10,513 bases of DNA from Methanobrevibacter sp. (GCA_030539985.1 JAUNXD010000041.1:1-10513); one strand, 5' to 3'; shown: positions 1 to 6,376, numbered from the stretch's first letter. Translations and numbers: made by a program. The notes: generated by a model from the sequence alone, not told the origin.

Positions 1-40
1 ACAAAAAAATATTTGTTTTCAAGATATTTAAAGGTTTTCT
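1..40 (-). terminator. Possible T-tract terminator after argJ
   Basis: The 40 bases after the argJ stop codon, read on the minus strand, are AT-rich and end in a run of seven T (positions 9 to 3). The run lies in a short inverted repeat with 5-base arms, ACAAA and TTTGT, at positions 1-16. Oligo-T tracts are the usual intrinsic termination signal in archaea. The window ends here, so whether another gene follows closely cannot be seen. Confidence 0.35.
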
Positions 41-1264
41 TTAAGTGGTGTATTCGGCATTAATTTTAACATAATCATATGTTAAATCACAACCCCATGC
101 AGTAGCTTCACCATCACCAAGATACATATCAATATTAACAGTGATATTTTTAGACTGCATTACCTTCTCAGCCCTTTTAAGGTAAGGAGTATCGTCAAAT
201 GCTAAAATTTCACCTTTTCTAACCAAATCAACATCATCTGTGTCATCTGCAATTGATATTGTAACCGTATCCGGATTTAAATCACATCCTGAGTATCCTA
301 TTGCTGAGACAATCCTTCCCCAATTCGGATCTCCTCCAAATACAGCGGATTTAAATAAGCTTGATGAAATTATTGATTTTGCCGCAAGACGTGCATCTTC
401 ATCATCTTTAGCGCCACAGACGTTGGCTTCAATGAATTTGGTGGCACCTTCACCATCACGAGCCATCTTCTTAGCCAAGTCAATGCATAAATAATTCAAT
501 GCATCCTGGAAATTGGAGTCCAATTTTCCATCGTTTACAACATTTATACCGGATGCACCGTTTGCCATCATCAGGCAGGTATCGTTGGTACTCTCATCAC
601 CATCAACGACAATCATATTGAAACTGACATCAGCGGCCTTTTTAAGTGCCATTTTGATTTCATCAGAATTGATTACTGCATCGGTTACTATGAATGACAG
701 CATTGTACCCATATTTGGAGCAATCATACCGCTTCCTTTAGTAATTCCTGCAATCCTGACGGTTTCGCCGGTTGTTAAAGTAACTTCAACAGCACATTCT
801 TTTGGGAATGTGTCGGTTGTCATGATTGCCTTTGCAGCTGCAAGTGAATTTTCAGGACGATTGCCCAGTTTTGATAAGGATTCATAAGCGACCTTGGAGA
901 TAATGTCAATCGGCATTTGTCTGCCTATAACTCCTGTGGAAGATATTGCAATTTCATCTTCAGGCAATTTCAAATCATCAGCAACCAATTTAACCAATGT
1001 TTCACAGTCATCCAGACCTTGCTGGCCGGTAAAACAGTTGGCGTTACCGCTATTGATGAAAACCGCTGAAATCCTGCCTTTCTTTAAAACATTCTTAGTA
1101 TACTTTACAGGAGCCGCCACTACTTTATTTGAAGTGAAAACTGCTGAAGCATTACTGTTTGGACAAACGATAATGCTTACTCCGTATTTGCCTTCACGTG
1201 CTCCAGATACCTTAAGATTTTCAATGACTGAAAATCCCCCATCAATCACTCTAATAAAATCCAT
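41..1264 (-). CDS. argJ: Glutamate N-acetyltransferase / ornithine acetyltransferase ArgJ
   Basis: ArgJ moves the acetyl group from N-acetylornithine to glutamate, closing the acetyl cycle of cytoplasmic arginine biosynthesis. Some family members also use acetyl-CoA (bifunctional), while the Methanocaldococcus enzyme is reported as monofunctional, so the second activity stays open. The 407-residue length is normal. Visible motifs are STGVIG (109-114, containing the Thr-Gly oxyanion-hole pair), the self-cleavage region KGSGMIAPNMGTML (176-189) with nucleophile Thr187, DGDESTND (221-228), GEGATKFIE (271-279) and GGDPNWGR (310-317). The ORF can be opened at a GTG at 1273, but that GTG lies inside GTGAT (1269-1273), a good ribosome-binding site 4 bases before ATG 1264, so I prefer the ATG. 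The residue before the nucleophile is Gly, where many ArgJ proteins have Ala. It is the last gene of a four-gene leftward run, 18 bases after its neighbour. Confidence 0.96.
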   Translation of the reverse strand: MDFIRVIDGGFSVIENLKVSGAREGKYGVSIIVCPNSNASAVFTSNKVVAAPVKYTKNVLKKGRISAVFINSGNANCFTGQQGLDDCETLVKLVADDLKLPEDEIAISSTGVIGRQMPIDIISKVAYESLSKLGNRPENSLAAAKAIMTTDTFPKECAVEVTLTTGETVRIAGITKGSGMIAPNMGTMLSFIVTDAVINSDEIKMALKKAADVSFNMIVVDGDESTNDTCLMMANGASGINVVNDGKLDSNFQDALNYLCIDLAKKMARDGEGATKFIEANVCGAKDDEDARLAAKSIISSSLFKSAVFGGDPNWGRIVSAIGYSGCDLNPDTVTISIADDTDDVDLVRKGEILAFDDTPYLKRAEKVMQSKNITVNIDMYLGDGEATAWGCDLTYDYVKINAEYTT

Positions 1265-1268
1265 AAAA

Positions 1269-1273
1269 ATCAC
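1269..1273 (-). promoter_or_regulatory. Ribosome-binding site that decides the argJ start
   Basis: GTGAT on the minus strand matches the archaeal anti-Shine-Dalgarno and sits 4 bases before ATG 1264. It contains the alternative GTG start codon, which argues that the GTG is part of the ribosome-binding site and not the initiator. Confidence 0.5.
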
Positions 1274-1282
1274 AAAAAGTTA

Positions 1283-1690
1283 TTAATCACCATTCTGATA
1301 CTCAATATTCAGTTGTGAAGTCATATTTTCATTATAATCAACATCATCAACGTTTTTTTCGAAATACACTTCTTCAGTATCATTTAAATCCTTTGTCATT
1401 TCCTTTGTAACATTCTCAAAATGAGGACCTTCATCAGCATTATCACCGTTGTCCAAACTTAATGTAACACCGATTCCGGCACCAATAACAAATGCCACCA
1501 ATACCATAATCATTACTAGAACAAGAGACCTGTTGGATTTCCTTTTTTGCCTTTTTCTCCTATTGTTCATAGGTTGCCTATTATGAATCCTTTGACGATT
1601 TTTATTTCTTCTTCTGATTTTTCTTCCAGAAGATTGATTACGACCATTTCCTGATCTTAAAACTCTTTTATCGTCCTTTTTTCGTCTCAT
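1283..1690 (-). CDS. Small single-pass membrane protein with extreme charge asymmetry, function unknown
   Basis: I do not recognise this 135-residue protein as a named family. Three zones are clear. Residues 1-54 are strongly basic, with 25 Arg/Lys against two Asp, and are rich in Asn and Gln, so the segment is probably disordered. Residues 56-79 form one hydrophobic membrane helix. Residues 80-135 are acidic, with 17 Asp/Glu against three Lys. By the positive-inside rule the basic arm faces the cytoplasm, where it could touch RNA, DNA, ribosomes or lipid head groups, and the acidic tail faces outside. Three N-X-T sequons (Asn93, Asn103, Asn122) lie on the predicted outer side and could be N-glycosylated in an archaeon. 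It starts 18 bases after the cyclase-like gene and ends 18 bases before the argJ ATG, so it is probably co-transcribed with both. The ribosome-binding site is weak (AGGAT, about 10 bases before ATG). Confidence 0.75.
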   Translation of the reverse strand: MRRKKDDKRVLRSGNGRNQSSGRKIRRRNKNRQRIHNRQPMNNRRKRQKRKSNRSLVLVMIMVLVAFVIGAGIGVTLSLDNGDNADEGPHFENVTKEMTKDLNDTEEVYFEKNVDDVDYNENMTSQLNIEYQNGD

Positions 1691-1708
1691 AATATCTATT
1701 ATCCTAAA

Positions 1709-2911
1709 TTATGCTATAAATGCATATCCCAATGCCAAAATAACTCCTATAAAACTGAATACTCCCAATCCTAAAATTGACATTAAATAAGCAAATATGA
1801 ATACAAATGCAAATACTCCAATTAATTTTGGTTTTTCATTTTCAACTAGATTTATCAATGTTCTTGTAAATTCGGAAGGGATATTGTAAGCATATAAACC
1901 ATTAGCCAATTCAAAAACAACTAATGATAATGGGGCGGTTGATTCCAAATCATCCACCAGTTGAGCTCTCTCACCGGCCTCGCGTCTGCTTCTTCCAATA
2001 CCTGCCCTAATTTTAGCGCCATTGTCAAGAGCAAACCATGCCGCATCAAGCCCTGCACGTATTGCCAGATCCTTTGACGGGAATTTAGCAATGAAATCAT
2101 CTCCCCCTTCACGGTATCCTTCAAGTTCACCGTCACATTCTGTTTCGATGAAATTTTTAATTCCGGTCATCAGTTCAACCAGTTGGGTTCTGCCGTTTTT
2201 GCTGATGAATTTGGTGGAATCGATTAAATCGATGAATAGATAATTTTCCAAATCAACAGGTCTTGATTCCTGAAGCAGGAAAGGTGAATCGAACACCAAT
2301 GCATATTCTCCACCTAATTTTGTAAATGCAATACCTGGAAAACTTCCAACGTTTTGAGTATAATGGATTGCACGCTCGATTGAAGCAGCACCAGTCATTC
2401 CAACTGCAGAAATTATTTGAATGCCTTCAGACAGTCCTATTCCAATAAGCTCAATGGCCACACGGATAGCATCATTTTTACTTAACATTCTTGCAACAAG
2501 TTCTGTTGCTGTTTTTTCCACAACCTCTCCTTTTTCATTTTGGATAATTTTAACAAATATGTCAATTAAGCGTGAAGGATGAGGAAGTTCAATGTAAAAG
2601 TAACGGTCACTTCCCATAATAATATTGCTTACCAATGCATATTCCTCAATTTTGTTTTCTGCAGGTTTCAATTCATGAAAGGTATACTCCTTTGGAAGGT
2701 TTTCAGCTCCAACGTCACGAATCAGATTTTTTAAAATAGTATCTGAAGTGATTTCCGCCTTTTCCAGCTCAAAAAGAATAGTTTGAGTATAATTGAATAA
2801 CTCCACATATTCTGTTTCTAAAGAGTTTGTTGGAAAAAACTTAGTTCCGACAGCGATTGGATTGAGTTTAGTGGTAAGCCTGATAAAAAACTTGGTTAAA
2901 CTGTTAGCCAT
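1709..2911 (-). CDS. Membrane-anchored class III nucleotidyl-cyclase-like protein
   Basis: The 400-residue protein has three parts. Residues 1 to about 215 are a mixed alpha/beta region I cannot assign. Residues 222-340 resemble a class III nucleotidyl cyclase palm domain. FIDLIDST (226-233) matches the first metal-binding strand (F-x-D-x-x-x-S-T), GGDDFIAKF (269-277) matches the second metal loop (usually GDGFxAxF), the helix DLAIRAGLDAAWFA follows, and RAGIG (302-306) matches the usual RIGI strand. Asp228 and Asp271 are the likely metal ligands. Residues 362-400 form one hydrophobic stretch, long enough for two membrane helices close to the C-terminus. Two features depart from classical cyclases: Arg267 is where the base-reading Lys usually sits, and no Asn-x-x-x-Arg motif follows RAGIG. 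The product is therefore uncertain, and it may be an inactive or altered enzyme. Its ATG overlaps the end of the NYN nuclease gene by 8 bases (ATGGCTAA), with GGGGGAG 6 bases upstream, indicating translational coupling. GGDEF diguanylate cyclase is a less good alternative. Confidence 0.72.
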   Translation of the reverse strand: MANSLTKFFIRLTTKLNPIAVGTKFFPTNSLETEYVELFNYTQTILFELEKAEITSDTILKNLIRDVGAENLPKEYTFHELKPAENKIEEYALVSNIIMGSDRYFYIELPHPSRLIDIFVKIIQNEKGEVVEKTATELVARMLSKNDAIRVAIELIGIGLSEGIQIISAVGMTGAASIERAIHYTQNVGSFPGIAFTKLGGEYALVFDSPFLLQESRPVDLENYLFIDLIDSTKFISKNGRTQLVELMTGIKNFIETECDGELEGYREGGDDFIAKFPSKDLAIRAGLDAAWFALDNGAKIRAGIGRSRREAGERAQLVDDLESTAPLSLVVFELANGLYAYNIPSEFTRTLINLVENEKPKLIGVFAFVFIFAYLMSILGLGVFSFIGVILALGYAFIA

Positions 2912-3929
2912 CTAGGTCTCCCCCTTTTTCCAACTCTATTTCAAATTCACCAGGTTTTTCCAAAAGCATATCTGGTTTTACAGATACGAATGGGAATTTC
3001 CAAGATCCGAGTCTTCCGGCAATGGTACTTGCAATATTTCTTGAATTTCTTTTGATGAACACTTCATCATGCTCGCTAACACGAATTAAAACATTGTATG
3101 GAGCGGTTTCAGTTACCTCATCTGCAAGCAATATATTCAATTCAAAATTGCCTGGTTTTGTGAATAAATCGTTACGCACTGCGATTAAAGGCTTTTTCTC
3201 AAGGCCTAATCTGTCTGCAATAGTAACTGAAATGTTACCTGCATTTTTTACAGCAACTTTATAATCTTTAGGATGAACCAATACAAAAATAACATATGGT
3301 GCGGCAATTTCTACATCATCCACCATCTCTACAATCTTATTGAACATTGGTATTTTTGCAAAAATGTTTTCCAATTTTGATTCTGCATTATTTTCATTAT
3401 CGATACGTATAATGGCCTGTTTAGCAATATTCAATGGGGAAATCTCCAATCCTTCTTTACCAGTATATATTTCCCATTTTTTGAAGTTTAATTCCTTGAT
3501 AATTTCATCACAGATATGTTGAAGTATGTTTTTGTCTTTTTTAGGTTTTTTAGGTTTTCCGAATGTGAGTCTGTCATTATCAATAATGAATGGGATTCTC
3601 ATTGAAGAAATATTTCTAAATTCAGCAGCATAATCTCTGAATTTGTCATTTGATAATATTTTTGCTTTTTCACGGGTTGCAATATCTAATATAAAATGAT
3701 CTGCATCATTTCCGGCTGGAACCTCTTCTACATTTTCACTTTCCAGCAATTTGGCAAATTTTTCCTTATCGTCAATATCATGACGTAATGATGCATCGGC
3801 AATAATTACAAATTCATCTTCACTTTCTTCCAATGCTTTAACAGCAGCAAGAATATTGGACATTTTAGGTTGTCCGTTTTGATTTTTAACATGATGAGCT
3901 ACATTAGAAGCATCTACGACCACTTTCAT
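2904..3929 (-). CDS. NYN/PIN-domain (Zc3h12a-like) ribonuclease with a duplicated C-terminal domain
   Basis: Residues 1 to about 120 form a PIN-fold nuclease of the NYN/Zc3h12a type. It opens with VVVDASNVA (3-11, acidic Asp6 and the characteristic Asn9), then IADASLRH (43-50, Asp45), GNDADHFILDIA (73-84, Asp77), and SNDKFRDY (93-100, Asp95 and Asp99), which closely resembles the SND-x-FRD motif of Regnase-type RNases. These acids would hold Mg2+ for endonucleolytic RNA cleavage. A Lys-rich linker (about 125-133) leads to a C-terminal half with two similar units, 210-268 and 276-336, each with APY, a Asn-Ile helix with TIAxRLG, and KPGxFE; this part is unassigned. The start ATG has AGGTGAT 3 bases upstream and a TATA box about 59 bases upstream. 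It is the first gene of the run leading to argJ and overlaps the cyclase-like gene by 8 bases. The nuclease fold is fairly sure; its RNA target is unknown. Confidence 0.82.
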   Translation of the reverse strand: MKVVVDASNVAHHVKNQNGQPKMSNILAAVKALEESEDEFVIIADASLRHDIDDKEKFAKLLESENVEEVPAGNDADHFILDIATREKAKILSNDKFRDYAAEFRNISSMRIPFIIDNDRLTFGKPKKPKKDKNILQHICDEIIKELNFKKWEIYTGKEGLEISPLNIAKQAIIRIDNENNAESKLENIFAKIPMFNKIVEMVDDVEIAAPYVIFVLVHPKDYKVAVKNAGNISVTIADRLGLEKKPLIAVRNDLFTKPGNFELNILLADEVTETAPYNVLIRVSEHDEVFIKRNSRNIASTIAGRLGSWKFPFVSVKPDMLLEKPGEFEIELEKGGDLDG

Positions 3930-3932
3930 AAT

Positions 3933-3939
3933 ATCACCT
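3933..3939 (-). promoter_or_regulatory. Strong ribosome-binding site of the NYN ribonuclease gene
   Basis: AGGTGAT on the minus strand lies 3 bases before ATG 3929 and is fully complementary to the archaeal 16S 3' end. It is the strongest such site in the window and fixes the start of this gene. Confidence 0.7.
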
Positions 3940-3981
3940 AAACAATTAATTAATTCAGTTTATTATATTTTCATATTCTAT

Positions 3982-3994
3982 TATTTAAATATAT
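3982..3994 (-). promoter_or_regulatory. TATA box of the NYN ribonuclease - cyclase-like - argJ run
   Basis: The minus strand reads ATATATTTAAATA here, a good archaeal TATA box, centred about 59 bases before ATG 3929. A start of transcription about 25 bases downstream (near 3962) would give a leader of roughly 30 bases that includes the AGGTGAT site. The box begins 2 bases after the stop codon of the phosphoesterase gene, so the four-gene run probably has its own promoter despite the tight 66-base gap. Confidence 0.55.
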
Positions 3995-3995
3995 T

Positions 3996-4739
3996 TTAAA
4001 TTCTATTTCTTGGATAATTTCCAAACAGGAATTTTTCACCATTAACCTCATTAAGGAAAATTTCAATTTCATCATCTGATATGTTGTAAACATTATATGA
4101 GTTTTTATTTTTGCCCCTGAGTTTTGTAGAGGACAGCGATCCCGCATTAACGATTACGGTTTCATTTAATTTCCAGATATTCGGAACATGCTTATGTCCG
4201 GACAATACCAAATCAACTTCATGGACTGTCAATGTCTTTAAGATATCACCGGCATCGGATAAAACATTACGTTCACGACCTGTTTGAGGAATTGGAACAA
4301 CATGATGGTGCAAAGCAACGATAGAAAAATTTTCATTAATTACACATTCGTCCAGCTGATGTTCCAGCCACATGTGCTGCGGTGTTCCGACATGCCCTTT
4401 ATCTTCATCGGGTGAACTGCTGTCAAGTCCTATCACTGTGAAATTACTGTCCATGGTAAGTTTCCAGCTTTTCTCACCAACAAGTTCCTCAAAGGTTTGA
4501 TAACCCAAATTACGTGCATCATGGTTTCCGGGAACGGCAAACAATGGAGCTTCAAACATTTCCAAGTATTTTTTTGCCTGTACAAACTCCTTATAATAGC
4601 CGTTTTCAGTAATATCACCTGTTAAAATAATCATGTCCGGCTGCAAATTATTTATTTCAGCTACAGCCTGCATAAATACCTCTTCGTCGAAAGTGGACTC
4701 TGAAATATGCAAGTCGGAAATATGTGCAATCAATGTCAT
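3996..4739 (-). CDS. Calcineurin-like metallophosphoesterase, CpdA/3',5'-cyclic-nucleotide phosphodiesterase type
   Basis: This 247-residue cytoplasmic enzyme has the full metallophosphoesterase signature: D9-x-H11 (HISDLHIS), GDITENG (41-47, Asp42), GNHD (71-74), HHH (144-146) and GHKH (181-184). These residues hold a two-metal centre that hydrolyses phosphoester bonds. Size, motif spacing and the single-domain layout fit the CpdA/Icc branch, which includes cAMP phosphodiesterases. The branch also contains enzymes acting on other phosphodiesters, so the substrate is not decided. It starts 6 bases after the NAC stop codon with no clear ribosome-binding site, so it is likely co-transcribed and translated by read-on from NAC. 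Downstream on the same strand, across a 66-base gap with its own TATA box, lie the NYN nuclease and the cyclase-like gene. That makes a make-and-break pair for a nucleotide signal conceivable, but this is inference from position only. Confidence 0.88.
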   Translation of the reverse strand: MTLIAHISDLHISESTFDEEVFMQAVAEINNLQPDMIILTGDITENGYYKEFVQAKKYLEMFEAPLFAVPGNHDARNLGYQTFEELVGEKSWKLTMDSNFTVIGLDSSSPDEDKGHVGTPQHMWLEHQLDECVINENFSIVALHHHVVPIPQTGRERNVLSDAGDILKTLTVHEVDLVLSGHKHVPNIWKLNETVIVNAGSLSSTKLRGKNKNSYNVYNISDDEIEIFLNEVNGEKFLFGNYPRNRI

Positions 4740-4745
4740 AATAAT

Positions 4746-5096
4746 CTATTGATTTAATTTCATGATAGCTTCTGCAAGGTCTCCTTTACATTCTTCAAGT
4801 GCTTCTCTTGCCTTGTCTTCGCTTACGCCGGCACTGTTAGCTACCATTTCAACATCTTCATCAGGAATTTCAATTTCATATTCCAATTCTACTTCACGAG
4901 CTTTTCCTTCAATCTGATAGGTTTCCTGACCCATTACATTCATTAAACTTACGCTAGCATTATCAATGATCAATTCTTTATCTTCAAAACGGATTATGAC
5001 TTCCTGAACTCCTTCAAGCTCTTCCATTTTCATACCCATTTTTTTCATTTGCCTTTCCATTTGTTTCATTTGTTTTTTATTCATACCCGGTATCAT
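4746..5096 (-). CDS. nac: Nascent polypeptide-associated complex protein (archaeal alpha-NAC)
   Basis: Archaeal NAC binds at the ribosome exit tunnel as a homodimer and contacts emerging chains. The 116-residue protein has the normal archaeal length and layout. The Met/Lys-rich N-terminus (MIPGMNKKQMKQMERQMKKM) resembles the ribosome-binding segment, a NAC beta-barrel domain follows at about 20-75 (GVQEVIIRF, then MGQETYQIEGKA), and a C-terminal UBA domain covers about 77-116 (VEMVANSAGVSEDKAREALE, then GDLAEAIMKL). GAGGATT 5 bases before the ATG supports the start. It follows the aldo/keto reductase by 61 bases and precedes the phosphoesterase by 6, so it probably shares a transcript with the latter. 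Confidence 0.95.
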   Translation of the reverse strand: MIPGMNKKQMKQMERQMKKMGMKMEELEGVQEVIIRFEDKELIIDNASVSLMNVMGQETYQIEGKAREVELEYEIEIPDEDVEMVANSAGVSEDKAREALEECKGDLAEAIMKLNQ

Positions 5097-5157
5097 AATT
5101 AATCCTCAAATAAAATAACTATTTATAATTATATTATTAATTATTATTAAAATTAAC
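5097..5157 (-). promoter_or_regulatory. AT-rich spacer with probable nac promoter
   Basis: The 61 bases between the aldo/keto reductase stop and the nac start are almost pure A/T. On the minus strand they contain several TATA-like stretches, the best being TATAATTATAAAT at about 5121-5133, and the GAGGATT ribosome-binding site at 5101-5107. That TATA stretch is rather close to the ATG for a leadered message, so the exact box is uncertain, and read-through from the upstream gene is possible. Confidence 0.35.
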
Positions 5158-6300
5158 TTAATTTTCAAATCCGTAAATTTCGGTTTCAAAAGTCTTTGCA
5201 ACATCCTTTAGAACTTCAGGAATATTAATTTGCTGAGGACATTCTTCAATGCAATTTTCACATTCTATGCAGTCTGAAGCTATTCCAACACCGTCAAGCT
5301 TTGAATAATTCAAATATGCATTTCCAAACTGGGACCAGTCATCACGACCGAGCATCTTATGCTTATTGTATAAATCAAACAATTTTGCAATGTCAATTTC
5401 TTCAGCACAGGAATCGACACAGTATCTGCATTTGGTACAGTCCACAGTAATGTTGCTGTTAATAATCTTAGAAACCTCTTCCAAAAGCTTTAATTCATCA
5501 TCATTCAATGGTTCGGCATTTTTGAACTCTTCAATGTTGCTTTCAATTTGCTCGAGAGTGCTTGCACCGGTCAGTACAATGCTTACATCTTCAAGATTGG
5601 CTACAAACCTCATTGCCCAGGATATTACTGAATTGTCCGGATTATACTCTTTCATTAACTTTTCAGCCTCTTCAGGAACATCGGCTAAAAAACCGCCTTT
5701 ATAAGGTTCCATGATCAGGATTTCCTTATCGTATTTCCTTGCAACTTCCCAGCATTTCCTTGCTTCAATCGCCTCGTCTTCCCAGTCAAGGTAATTGATT
5801 TGAAGCAATACGAATTCAAGTTCCGGATGATCAAAGAGAATTTCCTCCAGAAATTCCGCATCACCATGTGTTGATATTCCTATGTGCTTGATGTAACCCT
5901 CTTCCTTTTTCTTTTGGATAAATGAATACAAATCAACATTTTTCCAAGCAGTGTCTGTAAATCCGCTTACGTTATGAAGCATGAAATAATCAAAATATTC
6001 CACCCCGCAATTTTTGAGCTGTTCGGTAAAAATCGGTTCCAGCTGTGATTCTTCAGTGATGATGAACAAAGGGAGTTTTGTTGAAATTGTAAATGAATCA
6101 CGAGGATATCTGTCGACTACGCATTTTTTAAATGCATCTTCGCCCACTCCTTCATGATAAACATATGCGGTGTCAAAATGGTTAAATCCTGCATCCATGT
6201 ATGCATCAACCATCTTATTTACATGCTCATAGTCTATACTAGTCTGATTATTCTCATCCAATAGCGGAAGTCTCATCATTCCCATACCTAATCTTGTCAT
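5158..6300 (-). CDS. Aldo/keto reductase with C-terminal double 4Fe-4S ferredoxin domain
   Basis: Residues 1 to about 280 are an aldo/keto reductase TIM barrel, with Asp43 and Tyr48 (FDTAYVYHEG), Lys75 (STKLP) and His109 (MLHN) as the expected catalytic tetrad, followed by GISTHG, a QINY strand, EPYKGG and TGAST. Residues 285-360 carry two ferredoxin motifs, C288-x2-C291-x2-C294-x3-C298 and C344-x2-C347-x2-C350-x3-C354-Pro, enough for two [4Fe-4S] clusters. They are separated by 45 residues, so the iron-sulfur part is longer than a small ferredoxin. This type is common in strict anaerobes; the natural substrate is generally unknown. The protein begins directly at MTRLGMGMMRLP without the first strand found in many relatives. 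An in-frame TGA four codons upstream of the ATG and GAGGT 6 bases before it support this short start. A 61-base AT-rich gap separates it from nac. Confidence 0.92.
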   Translation of the reverse strand: MTRLGMGMMRLPLLDENNQTSIDYEHVNKMVDAYMDAGFNHFDTAYVYHEGVGEDAFKKCVVDRYPRDSFTISTKLPLFIITEESQLEPIFTEQLKNCGVEYFDYFMLHNVSGFTDTAWKNVDLYSFIQKKKEEGYIKHIGISTHGDAEFLEEILFDHPELEFVLLQINYLDWEDEAIEARKCWEVARKYDKEILIMEPYKGGFLADVPEEAEKLMKEYNPDNSVISWAMRFVANLEDVSIVLTGASTLEQIESNIEEFKNAEPLNDDELKLLEEVSKIINSNITVDCTKCRYCVDSCAEEIDIAKLFDLYNKHKMLGRDDWSQFGNAYLNYSKLDGVGIASDCIECENCIEECPQQINIPEVLKDVAKTFETEIYGFEN

Positions 6301-6306
6301 AATACT

Positions 6307-6311
6307 ACCTC
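6307..6311 (-). promoter_or_regulatory. Ribosome-binding site that decides the aldo/keto reductase start
   Basis: GAGGT lies 6 bases before ATG 6300 on the minus strand. Together with the in-frame TGA just upstream it rules out a longer N-terminus. Confidence 0.6.
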
Positions 6312-6346
6312 ACATTTTGCTTAAACTATCTTACATAATATTTTAA

Positions 6347-6367
6347 CTTTTATAATAAATATAAATA
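6347..6367 (-). promoter_or_regulatory. TATA region of the aldo/keto reductase promoter
   Basis: The minus strand reads CATATTTATATTTATTATAAAAG through this stretch, with two overlapping TATA-like boxes 50-65 bases before the ATG. Transcription starting about 25 bases downstream would give a leader of about 25-35 bases carrying the GAGGT site. Confidence 0.45.
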
Positions 6368-6376
6368 TGTTTTAAT

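Noticed and set aside
894..1286. Open plus-strand frame of 130 codons opposite argJ, with others at 240-494 and 513-887
   Set aside because: They lie antisense to a clear argJ gene, have no homology signal or ribosome-binding site, and arise from its codon pattern.
2090..2110. GGDEF-type diguanylate cyclase reading of the GGDD motif
   Set aside because: FIDLIDST and GDDFIAKF followed by RAGIG fit class III cyclases better, and the Asp-rich helix spacing of GGDEF domains is not seen. It is kept only as an alternative.
1921..2136. Short minus-strand frame inside the cyclase-like gene
   Set aside because: It is out of frame within a coherent domain (RAGIG follows GGDDFIAKF in the main frame), so it is not evidence of a frameshift.
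1709..4739. CRISPR type III or CBASS defence locus
   Set aside because: No repeats, Cas genes, CARF/SAVED sensor domain or mobile-element context is visible, so only a looser signalling hypothesis is justified.
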